Numbered from the stretch's first letter, positions 1 through 9,699 are shown. The stretch is 64,000 nt of DNA from Krasilnikovia cinnamomea (GCF_004217545.1 NZ_SHKY01000001.1:5766001-5830000), one strand, 5' to 3'. A program made the numbers and translations. The notes: generated from the letters alone by a model not told the origin.

Positions 1-3000
1 GGCCAGCGGCAGCGCGGGCAGCCGCAGCACCACCCGGGGCACCATGTACGCGGGCAGCTGGGCGGCCAGGTGCCGGCGTACCTCGGCCGGATCGGCGTCG
101 CCCACGATGTACCCGACGAGTGACGGGCCACCGGCGTCGGCGTGGAGGGTCACCACGGCCTGGACCACCCCTGGACATCCGGCGGCGACCGCGGCCACCT
201 CGCCGAGCTCCAGCCGCTGCCCGCGGATCTTGACCTGGTCGTCGGCGCGTCCCAGGTACTCCAGCCGGCCGTCGCCGGTCCACCGGACCAGGTCGCCGGT
301 GCGGTACATGCGCTGCCCCGGTGCGCCGTACGGATCGGCGACGAACCGCTGCGCGGTGAGCCCGGGCCGGTGCAGGTAGCCGTCGGCGAGCTGGTCGCCG
401 GAGAGGTACAGCTCGCCGGGGGCGCCGGGCGGCACCGGGGCGAGCCGGGCGTCGAGCACGTGCGCCCGGGTGTTCCACACCGGACGCCCGATCGGGACGG
501 TGCGGGCCGCCGCGAGGTGCGCCGCGTACGGCTGGTGCGTCGCCTCGACCGCCACCTCGGTGGGCCCGTAGAAGTTGGACAGCCGGGCCGGCAGCGCGGC
601 GGTGAACCGGCCGGCCAACTCGGGGGTGAGCGCCTCGCCGCCGCAGAAGACCTGCCGCAGCGGGCTGTCGGTGCCGGCGGCCGGCTCGGCCAGGAACGCC
701 TCCAGCATCGCCGGCACGAAGTGCGCGACGGTGACCCGGGCGGTGCGGATCAGCGCGGCGAGGTAGGCCGGGTCGCGGTGCCCGTCCGGCCGGGCCAGCA
801 CCAGCGTCGCGCCGGCGATCAGCGGCCAGAAGAACTCCCAGACCGAGACGTCGAAGCTGGACGAGGTCTTCTGCAGCACCCGGTCGTCGCCGCCGAGCGG
901 GTAGTCGTGCTGCATCCAGAGCAGGTGGGTGACGATCGCCGCGTGCGAGGTCAGCACGCCCTTCGGCCGGCCGGTCGACCCGGACGTGTAGATCATGTAC
1001 GCCGGATGCCGCCCGGACACCGCCGGCAGCGGGCCGTCACCGCCCGGAACCAGGCCGGCCAGCACCGACGGCGTCAGCACCAGCGCCGGCCGCGCGTCGG
1101 CGAGCATGAACGCGATCCGGTCGGCCGGGTACGTCGGGTCCACCGGCAGGTACGCCGCACCGGCCCGGTGCACCGCGTGCACCGCGACGATCAGCTCCAC
1201 CGAGCGGGGCAGCTGGACCGCGACCAGGTCGGCCGGGCGTACCCCGCGCCCGCGCAACGCCCGGGCCAGCGCCTCCACCCGGGCGTCCAGCTCCGCGTAG
1301 CTGATCTCCTCGTCCTCGTACCGGACCGCGACCGCGGACGGGGTGCGGGCCACCTGGGCGGCGAAGAGCTCCGGCAGCGTGGTGTCCGGCACCGGCACCC
1401 GGGTCGCGTTCCACCGCGCCATCCGGTCCCGGTCGGCGGGGGAGAGCAGGTCGATCGCGTCGATCGGAGCGTCCGGGTCGTCGGTCACCGCGTCGAGCAG
1501 CCGGATCAGCCGGTCCACGATGGACTCGGCGGTGGCCCGGTCGAACAGGTCGCCGGCGAACGACAGCGAGCCGGTGACGCCGTCCCCCTCGGCCAGGGAC
1601 AGGCCCAGGTCGAACTTGACCGCGTCCGAGTCGAGCAGCTCCTCGGCCACCTCCAGGCCGGGCAGCCGGGTTTCGCCGTCGCCGGTGTTCTGCAGCACCA
1701 GCATCACCTGGAACAGCGGGTGCCGGGCCAGCGAGCGGGCGGGGTTGAGTTCGTGCACCAGGCGTTCGAACGGCACGTCCTGGTGGTCGTAGGCGCCGAG
1801 GTCGGTCTCCCGGACCCGGTCCAGCAGGTCGCGGAAGGTGGGGTTGCCGGCGGTGTCGACGCGCAGGACGAGGGTGTTGACGAAGAATCCGACGAGGTGG
1901 TCGAGGGCTTCGTCGTCGCGTCCGGCGACCGGGGTGCCGATCGGGATGTCGTGGCCGGCGCCGAGCCGGCTCAGCACCGCCGCGAACGCGGCCTGCAGCA
2001 CCATGAAGAACGTCACCCGGCTGTCGCGGGCCAGCGCCCGGATCCGCCGGTGCAGCACCGGGTCGATCGCCACCGGAACCGAGTCGCCCCGGTGGCTGGC
2101 GACCGCCGGCCGGGCCCGGTCGGTGGGCAGCGACAGCTCCTCGGGCAGGTCGGCGAGCCGCTCCCGCCAGTAGGCCAGCTGCCGGGCGAGCACGCTGTCC
2201 GGGTCGTCCGGGTCGCCGAGCAGGTCGCGCTGCCACAGCGCGTAGTCGGCGTACTGCACCGGCAGCGGTGTCCACTCCGGAGCGGCGCCGGCGGACCGGG
2301 CGGCGTACGCGGTGGCCAGGTCGGCCAGCAGCGGCCCCATCGACCAGCCGTCACCGGCGATGTGGTGGGTGACCAGCAGGAAGACGTGCTCGTCCGGCGC
2401 CACGTCGAACAGGTGCGCGCGCAGCGGCGGCTGCACCGCCAGGTCGAACCGGCGCCCGAGCGCCTCGGCCATCGCCTCCGCGTCGTAGCGGGCCCGGTGC
2501 AGCGCCGGCCGGTGGGCGGGAAGCACCCGCTGGTAGGGCTCGTCGTCGTGCACCGCGAAGACCGTACGCAGCGACTCGTGCCGGTCGGTGACGTCGGCCA
2601 GCGCGGCTTCCAGCGCCCCGACCTCCAGCCGGCCGCGCAGCCGCAGCGCGTACGGCATGTCGTAGGCCCCGTTGTCGCCGTCCAGTTGCAGGATGAACCA
2701 GAGTCGCCGCTGGGCGTAGGACAGCGGCACCCGCTCCGGCCGCGTCACCGCCCGCAGCTGCGGCCGAACCGCCCGGTGCCCGTCGGTGGCGGCCTCGTCG
2801 GCGGCGGCCGCGAGTCGGGTGGCGAGGCCGGCCACGGTCGGCGCCGCGAAGATGTCACCGATCGCGACCGGCACCCCGAACGCCGGCCGGATCCGGCTGA
2901 GCAGCCGTACCGCCAGCAGCGAGTGCCCGCCGCGGGCGAAGAAGCCGTCGTCCACACCGATCCGCTCGACGCCGAGCACCTCGGCGAACAGCGCGCACAG

Positions 3001-6000
3001 GATCTCCTCCCGCGCGTCCCGCGGCGCCCGGTAGGCCCGTTCCCAGCCCGCGCCGACCACCGTGCCGGTCAGGGCGCCGTCCGCGGTGGTCGCTTCACCC
3101 TCGGGTATGTCGGGCACGGCACCGACCTCGGCCGGTGCGCCCGGTGCGGTGGGCGGGGGCTGCGCCGTCACGGCGACGGTGGGGTCGGCCGCGACCGCGG
3201 TGAGCAGGTCGACGAACTCCGCGACGATCCGGCCGGCGCTCGCCGCGTCGAAGAGGTCGGCGGCGAACTCCAGATGACAGTCGAGGCCGTCCCTGGTCTG
3301 CGCCACGGTCAGCGACAGGTCGAACTTGGCGGTGCCGGCCACGGTGTCCTCGGCCCGGGCCCCCAGTGCAGGCATCGAAAGTCCGTCACCCTCGCCGGAG
3401 GTCGCGCCGGCATCCGCGGAGAGGTACGAGAGCAGCACCTGGAACAGCGGGTGCCGGGCGAGCAGCCGGGGCGGGTTGACCGCCTCGACCAGCCGCTCGA
3501 ACGGCAGGTCCCGGTGCGCGAACGCGTCCAGGTCGGCGTCCCTGACCCGGTCCAGCAGGTCGCGGAAGGTGGGGCTGCCGGCGGTGTCGACGCGCAGGAC
3601 GAGGGTGTTGACGAAGAAGCCGACAAGGCCGTCGAGGGCTTCGTCGTCGCGTCCGGCGACCGGGGTGCCGATCGGGATGTCGTGGCCGGCGCCGAGCCGG
3701 CTCAGCAGCGCGGCCAGCGCCGCATGCACCACCATGAACAGGGTGGCCTGGCTGTCCCGGGCCAGCGCGGCGAGCGCGTCGCGGGTCGCGGCGTCCACCT
3801 CGGCGCGGACGTGGCCCTTGCGGTGGCTGGGGCGCGCCGGGCGGGGCCGGTCGGCCGGCAGGCGCACCTCGACCGGCAGCCCGGCGAGCGTACCGGTCCA
3901 GTACCGCAGCTGCCCGGCGACCAGGCTCTGCGGGTCGTCTTCGGCGCCGAGCAGGGCGGCCTGCCAGCGCGCGTAGTCGGCGTACTGCACGGGCAGCGGC
4001 GCCCAGTCCGGCGCGGTACCGGCCCGGCGGGCCAGGTAGGCGGCGTCCAGGTCGCGCAGCAGCGGCGCCAGCGACTCCCCGTCGGCGGCGATGTGGTGCA
4101 GGCAGAGCAGCAGCACGGCCCCGTCGCCGTCGGCGTCGTCGGGCAGGAACAGGGTGGCCCGCAGCGGGATGTCGGACGCCAGGTCGAACGGCGCGGCCGC
4201 GGCGGCCGCGTGCCGGTCGGCCAGCTCCGCGCGGGCGAGCCGGACCACGGTGAGCACCGCGCCGATCCCGTCACTCGGGAGCACGTGCTGGCGCGGGTCG
4301 CCGTCGGTTGCGCGGTAGACGGTACGGAGGATCTCGTGGCGGGTGACCAGGTCCCGGCAGGCCGCCGCGAGCGCGTCCACGTCGACCGGGCCGGTCAGCC
4401 GCAGCGTCAGCGGAATCGTGTACGCCCGGTCCTGCCCGTCGACGCCGGCCAGGAACCAGAGCCGGCGCTGCGCGTAGGACAGCGGCGCCCCGTCCGGCCA
4501 CGCGTCCGCATGCCCCGCGGGCAGCAGCGGGGGCCGGGGCGGGCCGTCGGCGGCGGCGTCGAGCGCGGCCAGCACGCCCGCGACGGTGGGGGCGCGGAAC
4601 AGCGTGCGTACGCCCAGTTCGGCGCGGAACGCGCCACGGATCCGGCTGATCAGCTGGGTGGCGAGCAGCGAGTGCCCGCCGAGGGCGAAGAAGCCGTCGT
4701 GCACCCCGACCTCCGAGCGGCCGAGCACGTCCGCGAAGAGCCCACGGAGGATCTCCACGCGCGGGTCGTCGGCACGCGGCTCCGGCGCCACCCGCGCGTC
4801 GGTTTGCGCGGCGTCGATCGGGGCGGTGCCGGCGGTCGAGCTCGCCGGGATGTCGCCGGCGTCGAGGGTGCCCAGTGGGGCGTCCGGGTCGGCCAGCGCG
4901 GCCCGTACCAGCCGGACCAGGCCGGCGGCGAGCGCCGACACCCGGTCGGCGGAGAAGCGGTCGGCGGCGTACTCGAACTGGCAGTCGACGCCGGCCGGGG
5001 CACCGTCGGCGTACCGCTCGGCGAGGACGACGCTGAGGTCGAGCTTCGCGGTCGGCAGGTCGATCGGCTCCGCCGCGACCGTCAACCTGGGCAGCCGGGG
5101 CGGGTCGCCGTCGTCGCTCTGCTGCACCAGCATCACCCGGAACAGCGGGTGGGCGGCCGACATCCGGTCCGGGGCGAGTCGGTCGACCAGGCGCTCGAAC
5201 GGGGTGTCCTGATGGGCGTAGTCGGCCAGGCCGGTCTCCCGGATCCGCGCCAGCAGTTCCCGGAGGCTGGGGTCGCCGCCGGTGTCGGTACGCAGGACCA
5301 GCGTGTTGACGAAGAATCCGATCAGGTCGGCGAGCACCTCCTCGGAGCGCCCGGCGACCGGGGTGCCGAGCACCACGTCCGGCCCCGCGCCCCACCGGGA
5401 GAGCAGCGCGCTGACCACCGCGCGCAGACCCATGAACGGCGTGCAGCCGGCGGCGCGGGAGGTCGCCAGCAGCCCGGCGTGCAGGTCGGCGGGCAGCGTC
5501 ACCGTGACGATCCCGGCGTCGACCGCGCGTTCGCCGTCCGCGCCGTCGACGCCGGGCAGGTCGGTGGGGCCGCCGGGCAGGTCGGTGGGGGCGCCGGGCA
5601 GGTCGGTGGGCAGCGGCATCGGGGCGGGCAGGTCGGCGAGGCGGGCGCTCCAGTAGTCGAGCTGGGCGGCGAGCGGGCTGTCCGGGTCGTCCGGGTCGCC
5701 GAGCACCTCGCGCTGCCAGTCGGCGAAGTCGCCGTACTGCACGGCGAGCGGCGCCCAGTCCGGCGCGGTGCCGGCGTGCCGGGCGGTGTACGCGGCGGCC
5801 AGGTCCCGGCCGAGCGGGCCGAGCGACCAGCCGTCGCAGGCGATGTGGTGCAGCACCAGCAACAGCACGTGCGTGTCCGGGCCGAGGGGGACGAGGGTGG
5901 CGCGCACCGGCAGGTCGGCGGCGAGGTCGAACGGCCGGGTCAGCTCCGCCCGCAGCACGTCCGGCAGCGTCGCCTCGGAGACCGGTCCGGAATGGACGGT

Positions 6001-6249
6001 CAGCGGCGCCGCGGCGATCACCCGGACCTGCTGCCGGGGCACGCCGTCCTCGGTGGGGAAGACCGTGCGCAGCACCTCATGCCGGTCCAGCAGGTCGGTG
6101 AGTGCGGCGCGCAGCGCCGGCTGGTCGAGCGGCCCGTGCAGGCGCAGCGCGAACGGGACGTTGTAGGTCGCGCCGGGCCCGTCGAGCTGATCGAGGAACC
6201 AGAGGCGCTGCTGACCGAACGACAAGGCACGCACGGCGAATTCCTTCAC
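1..6249 (-). CDS. Nonribosomal peptide synthetase, C-T-C-T-C-A (partial, runs off left edge)
   Basis: Reads from a GTG at 6249 (GTGA overlap with the exporter stop) through 2083 codons to base 1 with no stop, so the 3' part is missing. Domains by approximate residue: C (active HHIACDG near 135), carrier T (GGHSL near 525), C (HHIAADG near 718), T (GGHSL near 1106), C (HHIAGDG near 1296), A (core YTSGSTGRPKG near 1758); the window ends just before the A10 motif. The first two C-T units have no adenylation domain between C and T. All three C domains keep the catalytic His and Asp-Gly, and both carriers keep the phosphopantetheine Ser, so these units look active rather than decayed. My hand reading of the A-domain code is D-V-W-H-F-G-F-V-E, nearest to Ser-type codes but not a clean match. 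Collinearity with the upstream synthetases makes this the late part of the assembly line. The start is supported by translational coupling rather than a good ribosome binding site. Confidence 0.93.
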   Translation of the reverse strand, partial: MKEFAVRALSFGQQRLWFLDQLDGPGATYNVPFALRLHGPLDQPALRAALTDLLDRHEVLRTVFPTEDGVPRQQVRVIAAAPLTVHSGPVSEATLPDVLRAELTRPFDLAADLPVRATLVPLGPDTHVLLLVLHHIACDGWSLGPLGRDLAAAYTARHAGTAPDWAPLAVQYGDFADWQREVLGDPDDPDSPLAAQLDYWSARLADLPAPMPLPTDLPGAPTDLPGGPTDLPGVDGADGERAVDAGIVTVTLPADLHAGLLATSRAAGCTPFMGLRAVVSALLSRWGAGPDVVLGTPVAGRSEEVLADLIGFFVNTLVLRTDTGGDPSLRELLARIRETGLADYAHQDTPFERLVDRLAPDRMSAAHPLFRVMLVQQSDDGDPPRLPRLTVAAEPIDLPTAKLDLSVVLAERYADGAPAGVDCQFEYAADRFSADRVSALAAGLVRLVRAALADPDAPLGTLDAGDIPASSTAGTAPIDAAQTDARVAPEPRADDPRVEILRGLFADVLGRSEVGVHDGFFALGGHSLLATQLISRIRGAFRAELGVRTLFRAPTVAGVLAALDAAADGPPRPPLLPAGHADAWPDGAPLSYAQRRLWFLAGVDGQDRAYTIPLTLRLTGPVDVDALAAACRDLVTRHEILRTVYRATDGDPRQHVLPSDGIGAVLTVVRLARAELADRHAAAAAAPFDLASDIPLRATLFLPDDADGDGAVLLLCLHHIAADGESLAPLLRDLDAAYLARRAGTAPDWAPLPVQYADYARWQAALLGAEDDPQSLVAGQLRYWTGTLAGLPVEVRLPADRPRPARPSHRKGHVRAEVDAATRDALAALARDSQATLFMVVHAALAALLSRLGAGHDIPIGTPVAGRDDEALDGLVGFFVNTLVLRVDTAGSPTFRDLLDRVRDADLDAFAHRDLPFERLVEAVNPPRLLARHPLFQVLLSYLSADAGATSGEGDGLSMPALGARAEDTVAGTAKFDLSLTVAQTRDGLDCHLEFAADLFDAASAGRIVAEFVDLLTAVAADPTVAVTAQPPPTAPGAPAEVGAVPDIPEGEATTADGALTGTVVGAGWERAYRAPRDAREEILCALFAEVLGVERIGVDDGFFARGGHSLLAVRLLSRIRPAFGVPVAIGDIFAAPTVAGLATRLAAAADEAATDGHRAVRPQLRAVTRPERVPLSYAQRRLWFILQLDGDNGAYDMPYALRLRGRLEVGALEAALADVTDRHESLRTVFAVHDDEPYQRVLPAHRPALHRARYDAEAMAEALGRRFDLAVQPPLRAHLFDVAPDEHVFLLVTHHIAGDGWSMGPLLADLATAYAARSAGAAPEWTPLPVQYADYALWQRDLLGDPDDPDSVLARQLAYWRERLADLPEELSLPTDRARPAVASHRGDSVPVAIDPVLHRRIRALARDSRVTFFMVLQAAFAAVLSRLGAGHDIPIGTPVAGRDDEALDHLVGFFVNTLVLRVDTAGNPTFRDLLDRVRETDLGAYDHQDVPFERLVHELNPARSLARHPLFQVMLVLQNTGDGETRLPGLEVAEELLDSDAVKFDLGLSLAEGDGVTGSLSFAGDLFDRATAESIVDRLIRLLDAVTDDPDAPIDAIDLLSPADRDRMARWNATRVPVPDTTLPELFAAQVARTPSAVAVRYEDEEISYAELDARVEALARALRGRGVRPADLVAVQLPRSVELIVAVHAVHRAGAAYLPVDPTYPADRIAFMLADARPALVLTPSVLAGLVPGGDGPLPAVSGRHPAYMIYTSGSTGRPKGVLTSHAAIVTHLLWMQHDYPLGGDDRVLQKTSSSFDVSVWEFFWPLIAGATLVLARPDGHRDPAYLAALIRTARVTVAHFVPAMLEAFLAEPAAGTDSPLRQVFCGGEALTPELAGRFTAALPARLSNFYGPTEVAVEATHQPYAAHLAAARTVPIGRPVWNTRAHVLDARLAPVPPGAPGELYLSGDQLADGYLHRPGLTAQRFVADPYGAPGQRMYRTGDLVRWTGDGRLEYLGRADDQVKIRGQRLELGEVAAVAAGCPGVVQAVVTLHADAGGPSLVGYIVGDADPAEVRRHLAAQLPAYMVPRVVLRLPALPLA

Positions 6250-7475
6250 TGCTGGGCGGGAGGGATGCGAAGCGCCCGAGCGGCGGCGACCGGACCGCCG
6301 ACGGCGACCAGGGCGCTGGCTGTCCAGGCGACGGTGGGGGAGGTGAGACTGGCCAGCGCACCGATGGCCGCGTACGCCAGCGGCGCGCAGCCGATGCCGG
6401 AGAGCGCGACCAGTGCCATCGCGGCACCGAGCCGGTCCGGCGGGGCGGCCTGCTGGTACAGGGTGACGGCGGCCGGGCCGTTCTGGCCGGAGCAGAAGCC
6501 GAGCGCGGCCGCGACGGCGGCCATCAGCGGCAGTGTCGGCGCGAAGATCATGACGGTGAGCAGGATGGCGATGCCGGTGGCGCCGCCGACCAGCCGGATC
6601 GGGACCGGGATCCGGTCGCCGAGCAGCGCGCCGAGCCCGGCGGAGGCGAGGGCGCCCACCGCCCAGCAGGCGATCAGGATGCCGACGGCGGCGACGCCCC
6701 AACCCCGGTCGATCATGACGGCGGGCAGGCCCGGGTTCATCGGCCAGGCGAACGCGACATCCAGGCAGAGTGAGGAGAGGAAGAGCATCCGCAGCCGCCG
6801 GTCGTGGCGCAGCAGGGCCAGACCGTCACCGGAGCGGCGCCAGAGCGGCACCCGGGGGCCCGTCGTGGGCGGCGGCGGGGTGAGCGCCCGGGTGGCCGGC
6901 AGCAGGCAGCCGAGCGAGACCGCGCAGCCGACGCAGACCACGGCGAGCGCGCCGGCGAGGTGGCCGGTGGCGACGAGCCAGGCGCCGAACGGCGAGCCGA
7001 CGATCGGCGCGAACCTGCCGACCATGGTGCGCAGCGAGTTGGCCCGGCCGAGTTCGGCGGCCGGGACCATCCGGGGCATCAGCGAGCCGAACGACGGCGT
7101 GCCGAGCCCGAGCAGGGCCCCCTCCACCGCGGCGACCGCCACCAGCAGCGGCACCGACTCGGCGGTGAGCGCCACCGCGGACGCCGCGGCGAGCACACCG
7201 ACCCGTACCCCGGTGGTGCGCAGCAACACCGCGCGTGGCCCGAACGCGTCGCAGACCGCGCCGCCGAAGATCATCGCCAGGGCCCGGGGCACCGACTCGG
7301 CGAGCGTCACCCAGGTGACCGCGGCGGTGCCGCCGAGTTCGGCGGCGGCCCACACCACGGCGATGAAGAACACCTGGTCACCGACGAGGGAGGTGCCCTG
7401 CCCGGCGAGCAGCAGGCTCACCCGGCCCCAGCCGGTGGCGGTGCGCTTCGGCGGACGGATCTGCGTCTGGGTCAC
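6246..7475 (-). CDS. MFS efflux transporter
   Basis: A protein of about 409 residues with roughly twelve hydrophobic segments, including an early GQGTSLVGDQVFF segment typical of the enterobactin-exporter/MFS_3 type of drug efflux carrier. It probably exports the peptide made by the surrounding synthetases across the cell membrane. I chose GTG at 7475 because a GAGGAG site lies six bases upstream; an ATG at 7496 inside the P450 3' end is an alternative without a good site. The stop overlaps the start of the next synthetase gene (GTGA), so expression is coupled. Substrate is inferred from context only. Confidence 0.9.
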   Translation of the reverse strand: MTQTQIRPPKRTATGWGRVSLLLAGQGTSLVGDQVFFIAVVWAAAELGGTAAVTWVTLAESVPRALAMIFGGAVCDAFGPRAVLLRTTGVRVGVLAAASAVALTAESVPLLVAVAAVEGALLGLGTPSFGSLMPRMVPAAELGRANSLRTMVGRFAPIVGSPFGAWLVATGHLAGALAVVCVGCAVSLGCLLPATRALTPPPPTTGPRVPLWRRSGDGLALLRHDRRLRMLFLSSLCLDVAFAWPMNPGLPAVMIDRGWGVAAVGILIACWAVGALASAGLGALLGDRIPVPIRLVGGATGIAILLTVMIFAPTLPLMAAVAAALGFCSGQNGPAAVTLYQQAAPPDRLGAAMALVALSGIGCAPLAYAAIGALASLTSPTVAWTASALVAVGGPVAAARALRIPPAQQ

Positions 7476-7485
7476 CGAAGGCTCC

Positions 7486-8658
7486 TCAGCGGACATGCAG
7501 CCGGACCGGCAGCCGGTCGAGCCCGAAGTTGATGATCGACTGGTTGTAGGTCGGCGCGTCGACCGGCTCGATCGAGGCGACCTGGCGGAACAGCGCCCGG
7601 AAGATCGCGCTCAGTTCGGCCCGGGCCAGCGGCGCGCCGATGCAGTAGTGCGCGCCGACGCCGAGCGCCAGGTGCCGGTTCGGCGACCGGTCGAGGCGCA
7701 GTTCGTGCGGGTTGTCGAACACCGCCGGGTCGTGGTCGGCGGCCCAGACCCAGACCGCCACCCGGTCGCCCGCCTCGATCACCTCGCCGCCCAGCTCGGT
7801 GCGCTGGTTCGCGGTGCGCAGCACGTGCAGCCCCACCGAGGTGTAGCGGAGCAGCTCGTCGAGGGCCGTACCGAGGTCGACCGCGCCGTCGCGCAGCCGC
7901 TGCCAGGCCTCCGGGTGGCGGATCAGCGTCCAGAGGCTCATCGCCGCGGTGTGCCGGACCGTCTGCACGCCACCGACCAGGATGTTGTCCAGGTTCAGCA
8001 CCACCTCCTCGACGGAGAGCCGCCGGCCGCCGATCCGGTGCGCGGCGAGCGTACTGATCAGGTCGTCGCCGGGTGTCGCCCGGCGGCGCATCACCTGCTC
8101 GAACAGGTAGGGGATGAGCCGCTGGTGGCCGGCCCGGCGCTGCTCCGGCGTGTGGGCCAGGAACGCCTCGTCGCAGACCGCGACGACCAGGTCCCGGTCG
8201 TCGTGCGGGATGCCGAGCAGGTCGCACATGACGATCAGCGGCACCGGCGCCAGCATGCGCACCAGATCCGTCTCGCCCTGGGCGACCGCGTCGGCGATCA
8301 CCGCGTCGGCGAGGTCGTCGACCCGTTCGGTGAGGCTGCGCACCCCGCGCGGGGAGAAGTACGGCAGTACCGGGGCGCGCAGTTCCCGGTGGCGGGGGCC
8401 GTCGGTGAGCGCCATCATCTTCCCGGCGCCGGCGGGGTTGCCGCCGGTGCCGAGCAGCGAGCCGCCGGTCGAGCCGAACGTGCGGTTGTCGGTGAGCACC
8501 TGGGCGCCGAGCTCGTAGCCGAGCACGGACCAGACCGGCCCGTCCTGCGCGGTCTCGGTGCGCCGCACCGGCACCGCGCGCAGCTCGTCGATGAGCGCGC
8601 CGATGTCGTCGCGGGCCCAGAGGGCCGGGTCGGTGAGGTCAATCGTGGTCGCGGTCAT
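7486..8658 (-). CDS. Cytochrome P450, probable tailoring hydroxylase of a carrier-bound amino acid
   Basis: A 390-residue soluble bacterial P450. It has the ExxR helix-K motif (ELLR) and the heme-thiolate loop LGVGAHYCIG with the Cys ligand. The oxygen-activating helix I reads GGVQT, so the usual acidic residue before the conserved Thr is Gln. Start ATG 8658 has a GGGAGG site; the gene overlaps the 3' end of the thioesterase gene by 20 bases. Its place next to a stand-alone carrier protein, a thioesterase and an MbtH-like gene resembles NikQ- or NovI-type systems, where a P450 beta-hydroxylates an amino acid tethered to a carrier protein. That role is an inference; oxidative cross-linking or late peptide oxidation are alternatives. 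Confidence 0.9.
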   Translation of the reverse strand: MTATTIDLTDPALWARDDIGALIDELRAVPVRRTETAQDGPVWSVLGYELGAQVLTDNRTFGSTGGSLLGTGGNPAGAGKMMALTDGPRHRELRAPVLPYFSPRGVRSLTERVDDLADAVIADAVAQGETDLVRMLAPVPLIVMCDLLGIPHDDRDLVVAVCDEAFLAHTPEQRRAGHQRLIPYLFEQVMRRRATPGDDLISTLAAHRIGGRRLSVEEVVLNLDNILVGGVQTVRHTAAMSLWTLIRHPEAWQRLRDGAVDLGTALDELLRYTSVGLHVLRTANQRTELGGEVIEAGDRVAVWVWAADHDPAVFDNPHELRLDRSPNRHLALGVGAHYCIGAPLARAELSAIFRALFRQVASIEPVDAPTYNQSIINFGLDRLPVRLHVR

Positions 8659-9415
8659 GGCGGCCTCCCAGACGGCGGAGCAGTGTGGCGGGTCCGGCGG
8701 AGAACGGGGTGGCCAGCAGGTGCCCGCCCGCCTCGACCGAGGTGCTGAACGGGCCGGTGGTGGCGGTCGCCCAGCGGGCGACGTCGGCCCGGCGGATCAT
8801 CGGGTCACCGGTGGCGGCGACCGCGTGCAGGGCGAACCCGGGCCGTGGTGCGGGCCGGTACCGGTAGTCGCGGCCCACCGTCAGGTCGGCGCGGATCGTG
8901 TCGACGACCAGGTCCCGGATCGCGTCGTCGACCTCCAGGCCGCAGGCGCGCAGCAGCGCGGCGGCGCCGAGCGTGTCGGCGGGCACCGTGCCGGGCCAGG
9001 TGTCCGGTGCCCCGGCGCAGGCGGCCACCATGGCCCGGGGCCGTCGGCCGGCCGGCAGCGCGCGGGCCACCTCGTAACCGAGCAGCGCGCCCAGACTCTG
9101 CCCGTAGAAGACCGTGTCGGGGCGGACGTGCCGGCCGATGCCCGCGACGATCGCCGCGACGAGCGCGTCGAAGCCGGCGGGCATCGCCTCGGTGTACCGG
9201 CCACCGCGCGCCGGCAGCCGCACCGCCCAGACCTCGAGGTCCGGGGCGAGCGCGGCGGCCAGGGGGGCGAACGCGGTGACGTCGCCACCGGCATGCGGGA
9301 AGCAGATCACCCGGGGGGTGCCCGCCGGCAGCGGGTACGGCCGATAGGCCCACGCGTCCACCACGTCCGGCCGTACCTGATCACCCGGCACGGACACCGT
9401 CGGCGTGGCGGTCAC
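8639..9415 (-). CDS. Type II thioesterase
   Basis: A 258-residue alpha/beta hydrolase of the external thioesterase family found with NRPS/PKS clusters. Visible motifs are the N-terminal FPHAGG oxyanion region, the nucleophile elbow GQSLG (GHSxG with Gln for His), an Asp in ATGDPM and the catalytic His in GGHLL. Such enzymes remove wrong or stalled acyl groups from carrier proteins; in some tailoring cassettes (for example NikP2) they release a modified amino acid from a stand-alone carrier. The start is a GTG overlapping the stop of the carrier-protein gene (GTGA). Its pairing with the carrier and P450 suggests action on the aminoacyl group held there. Confidence 0.92.
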   Translation of the reverse strand: MTATPTVSVPGDQVRPDVVDAWAYRPYPLPAGTPRVICFPHAGGDVTAFAPLAAALAPDLEVWAVRLPARGGRYTEAMPAGFDALVAAIVAGIGRHVRPDTVFYGQSLGALLGYEVARALPAGRRPRAMVAACAGAPDTWPGTVPADTLGAAALLRACGLEVDDAIRDLVVDTIRADLTVGRDYRYRPAPRPGFALHAVAATGDPMIRRADVARWATATTGPFSTSVEAGGHLLATPFSAGPATLLRRLGGRHDRDHD

Positions 9416-9699
9416 CGGGTGCCCCGGCGGCCGACCAGCGGCGTCAGCGGCCGGGTGGGCGCGTCGCCGCGCAGCGCGGCGCGGACCGTCTCGGCGAAGT
9501 CGGCGCAGGTGCGCGCCGCCATCAGGTCGCGCAGGGCGAGCGGCACACCCAGCCGGTCGCGCAGCGTGTAGACGACCCGCAGCGCGGCCAGCGAGTGGCC
9601 GCCGAGGGCGAAGAACCCGTCGGTCGGCTGCACCTCGGGCACCCCGAGCACGTCGGCCCAGACCTCGGCCACCGTGCGGTCGATGTCGTCAGTGGACAT
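9412..9699 (-). CDS. Stand-alone peptidyl carrier protein
   Basis: A 95-residue single carrier domain with the phosphopantetheine attachment motif FFALGGHSL (Ser about residue 38) and the usual four-helix pattern. Two adjacent ATG codons exist; I chose the one at 9699 because GGAGG lies six bases upstream, against three for 9702. The preceding synthetase in the same transcript ends in a C domain with no carrier behind it, so this protein could be that C domain's acceptor site. It could instead hold an amino acid for the P450 encoded two genes downstream. Both readings are inference. No adenylation domain is fused to it. Confidence 0.93.
   Translation of the reverse strand: MSTDDIDRTVAEVWADVLGVPEVQPTDGFFALGGHSLAALRVVYTLRDRLGVPLALRDLMAARTCADFAETVRAALRGDAPTRPLTPLVGRRGTR

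Noticed and set aside
142..8748. A 2868-residue plus-strand open frame, and similar ones at 9405-14753 and 14333-19612
   Set aside because: These are antisense shadows of the NRPS, P450 and transporter genes. High third-position GC keeps the opposite frame open; the products are Arg/Gly/His-rich with no domains, while the minus-strand frames carry full NRPS motifs.
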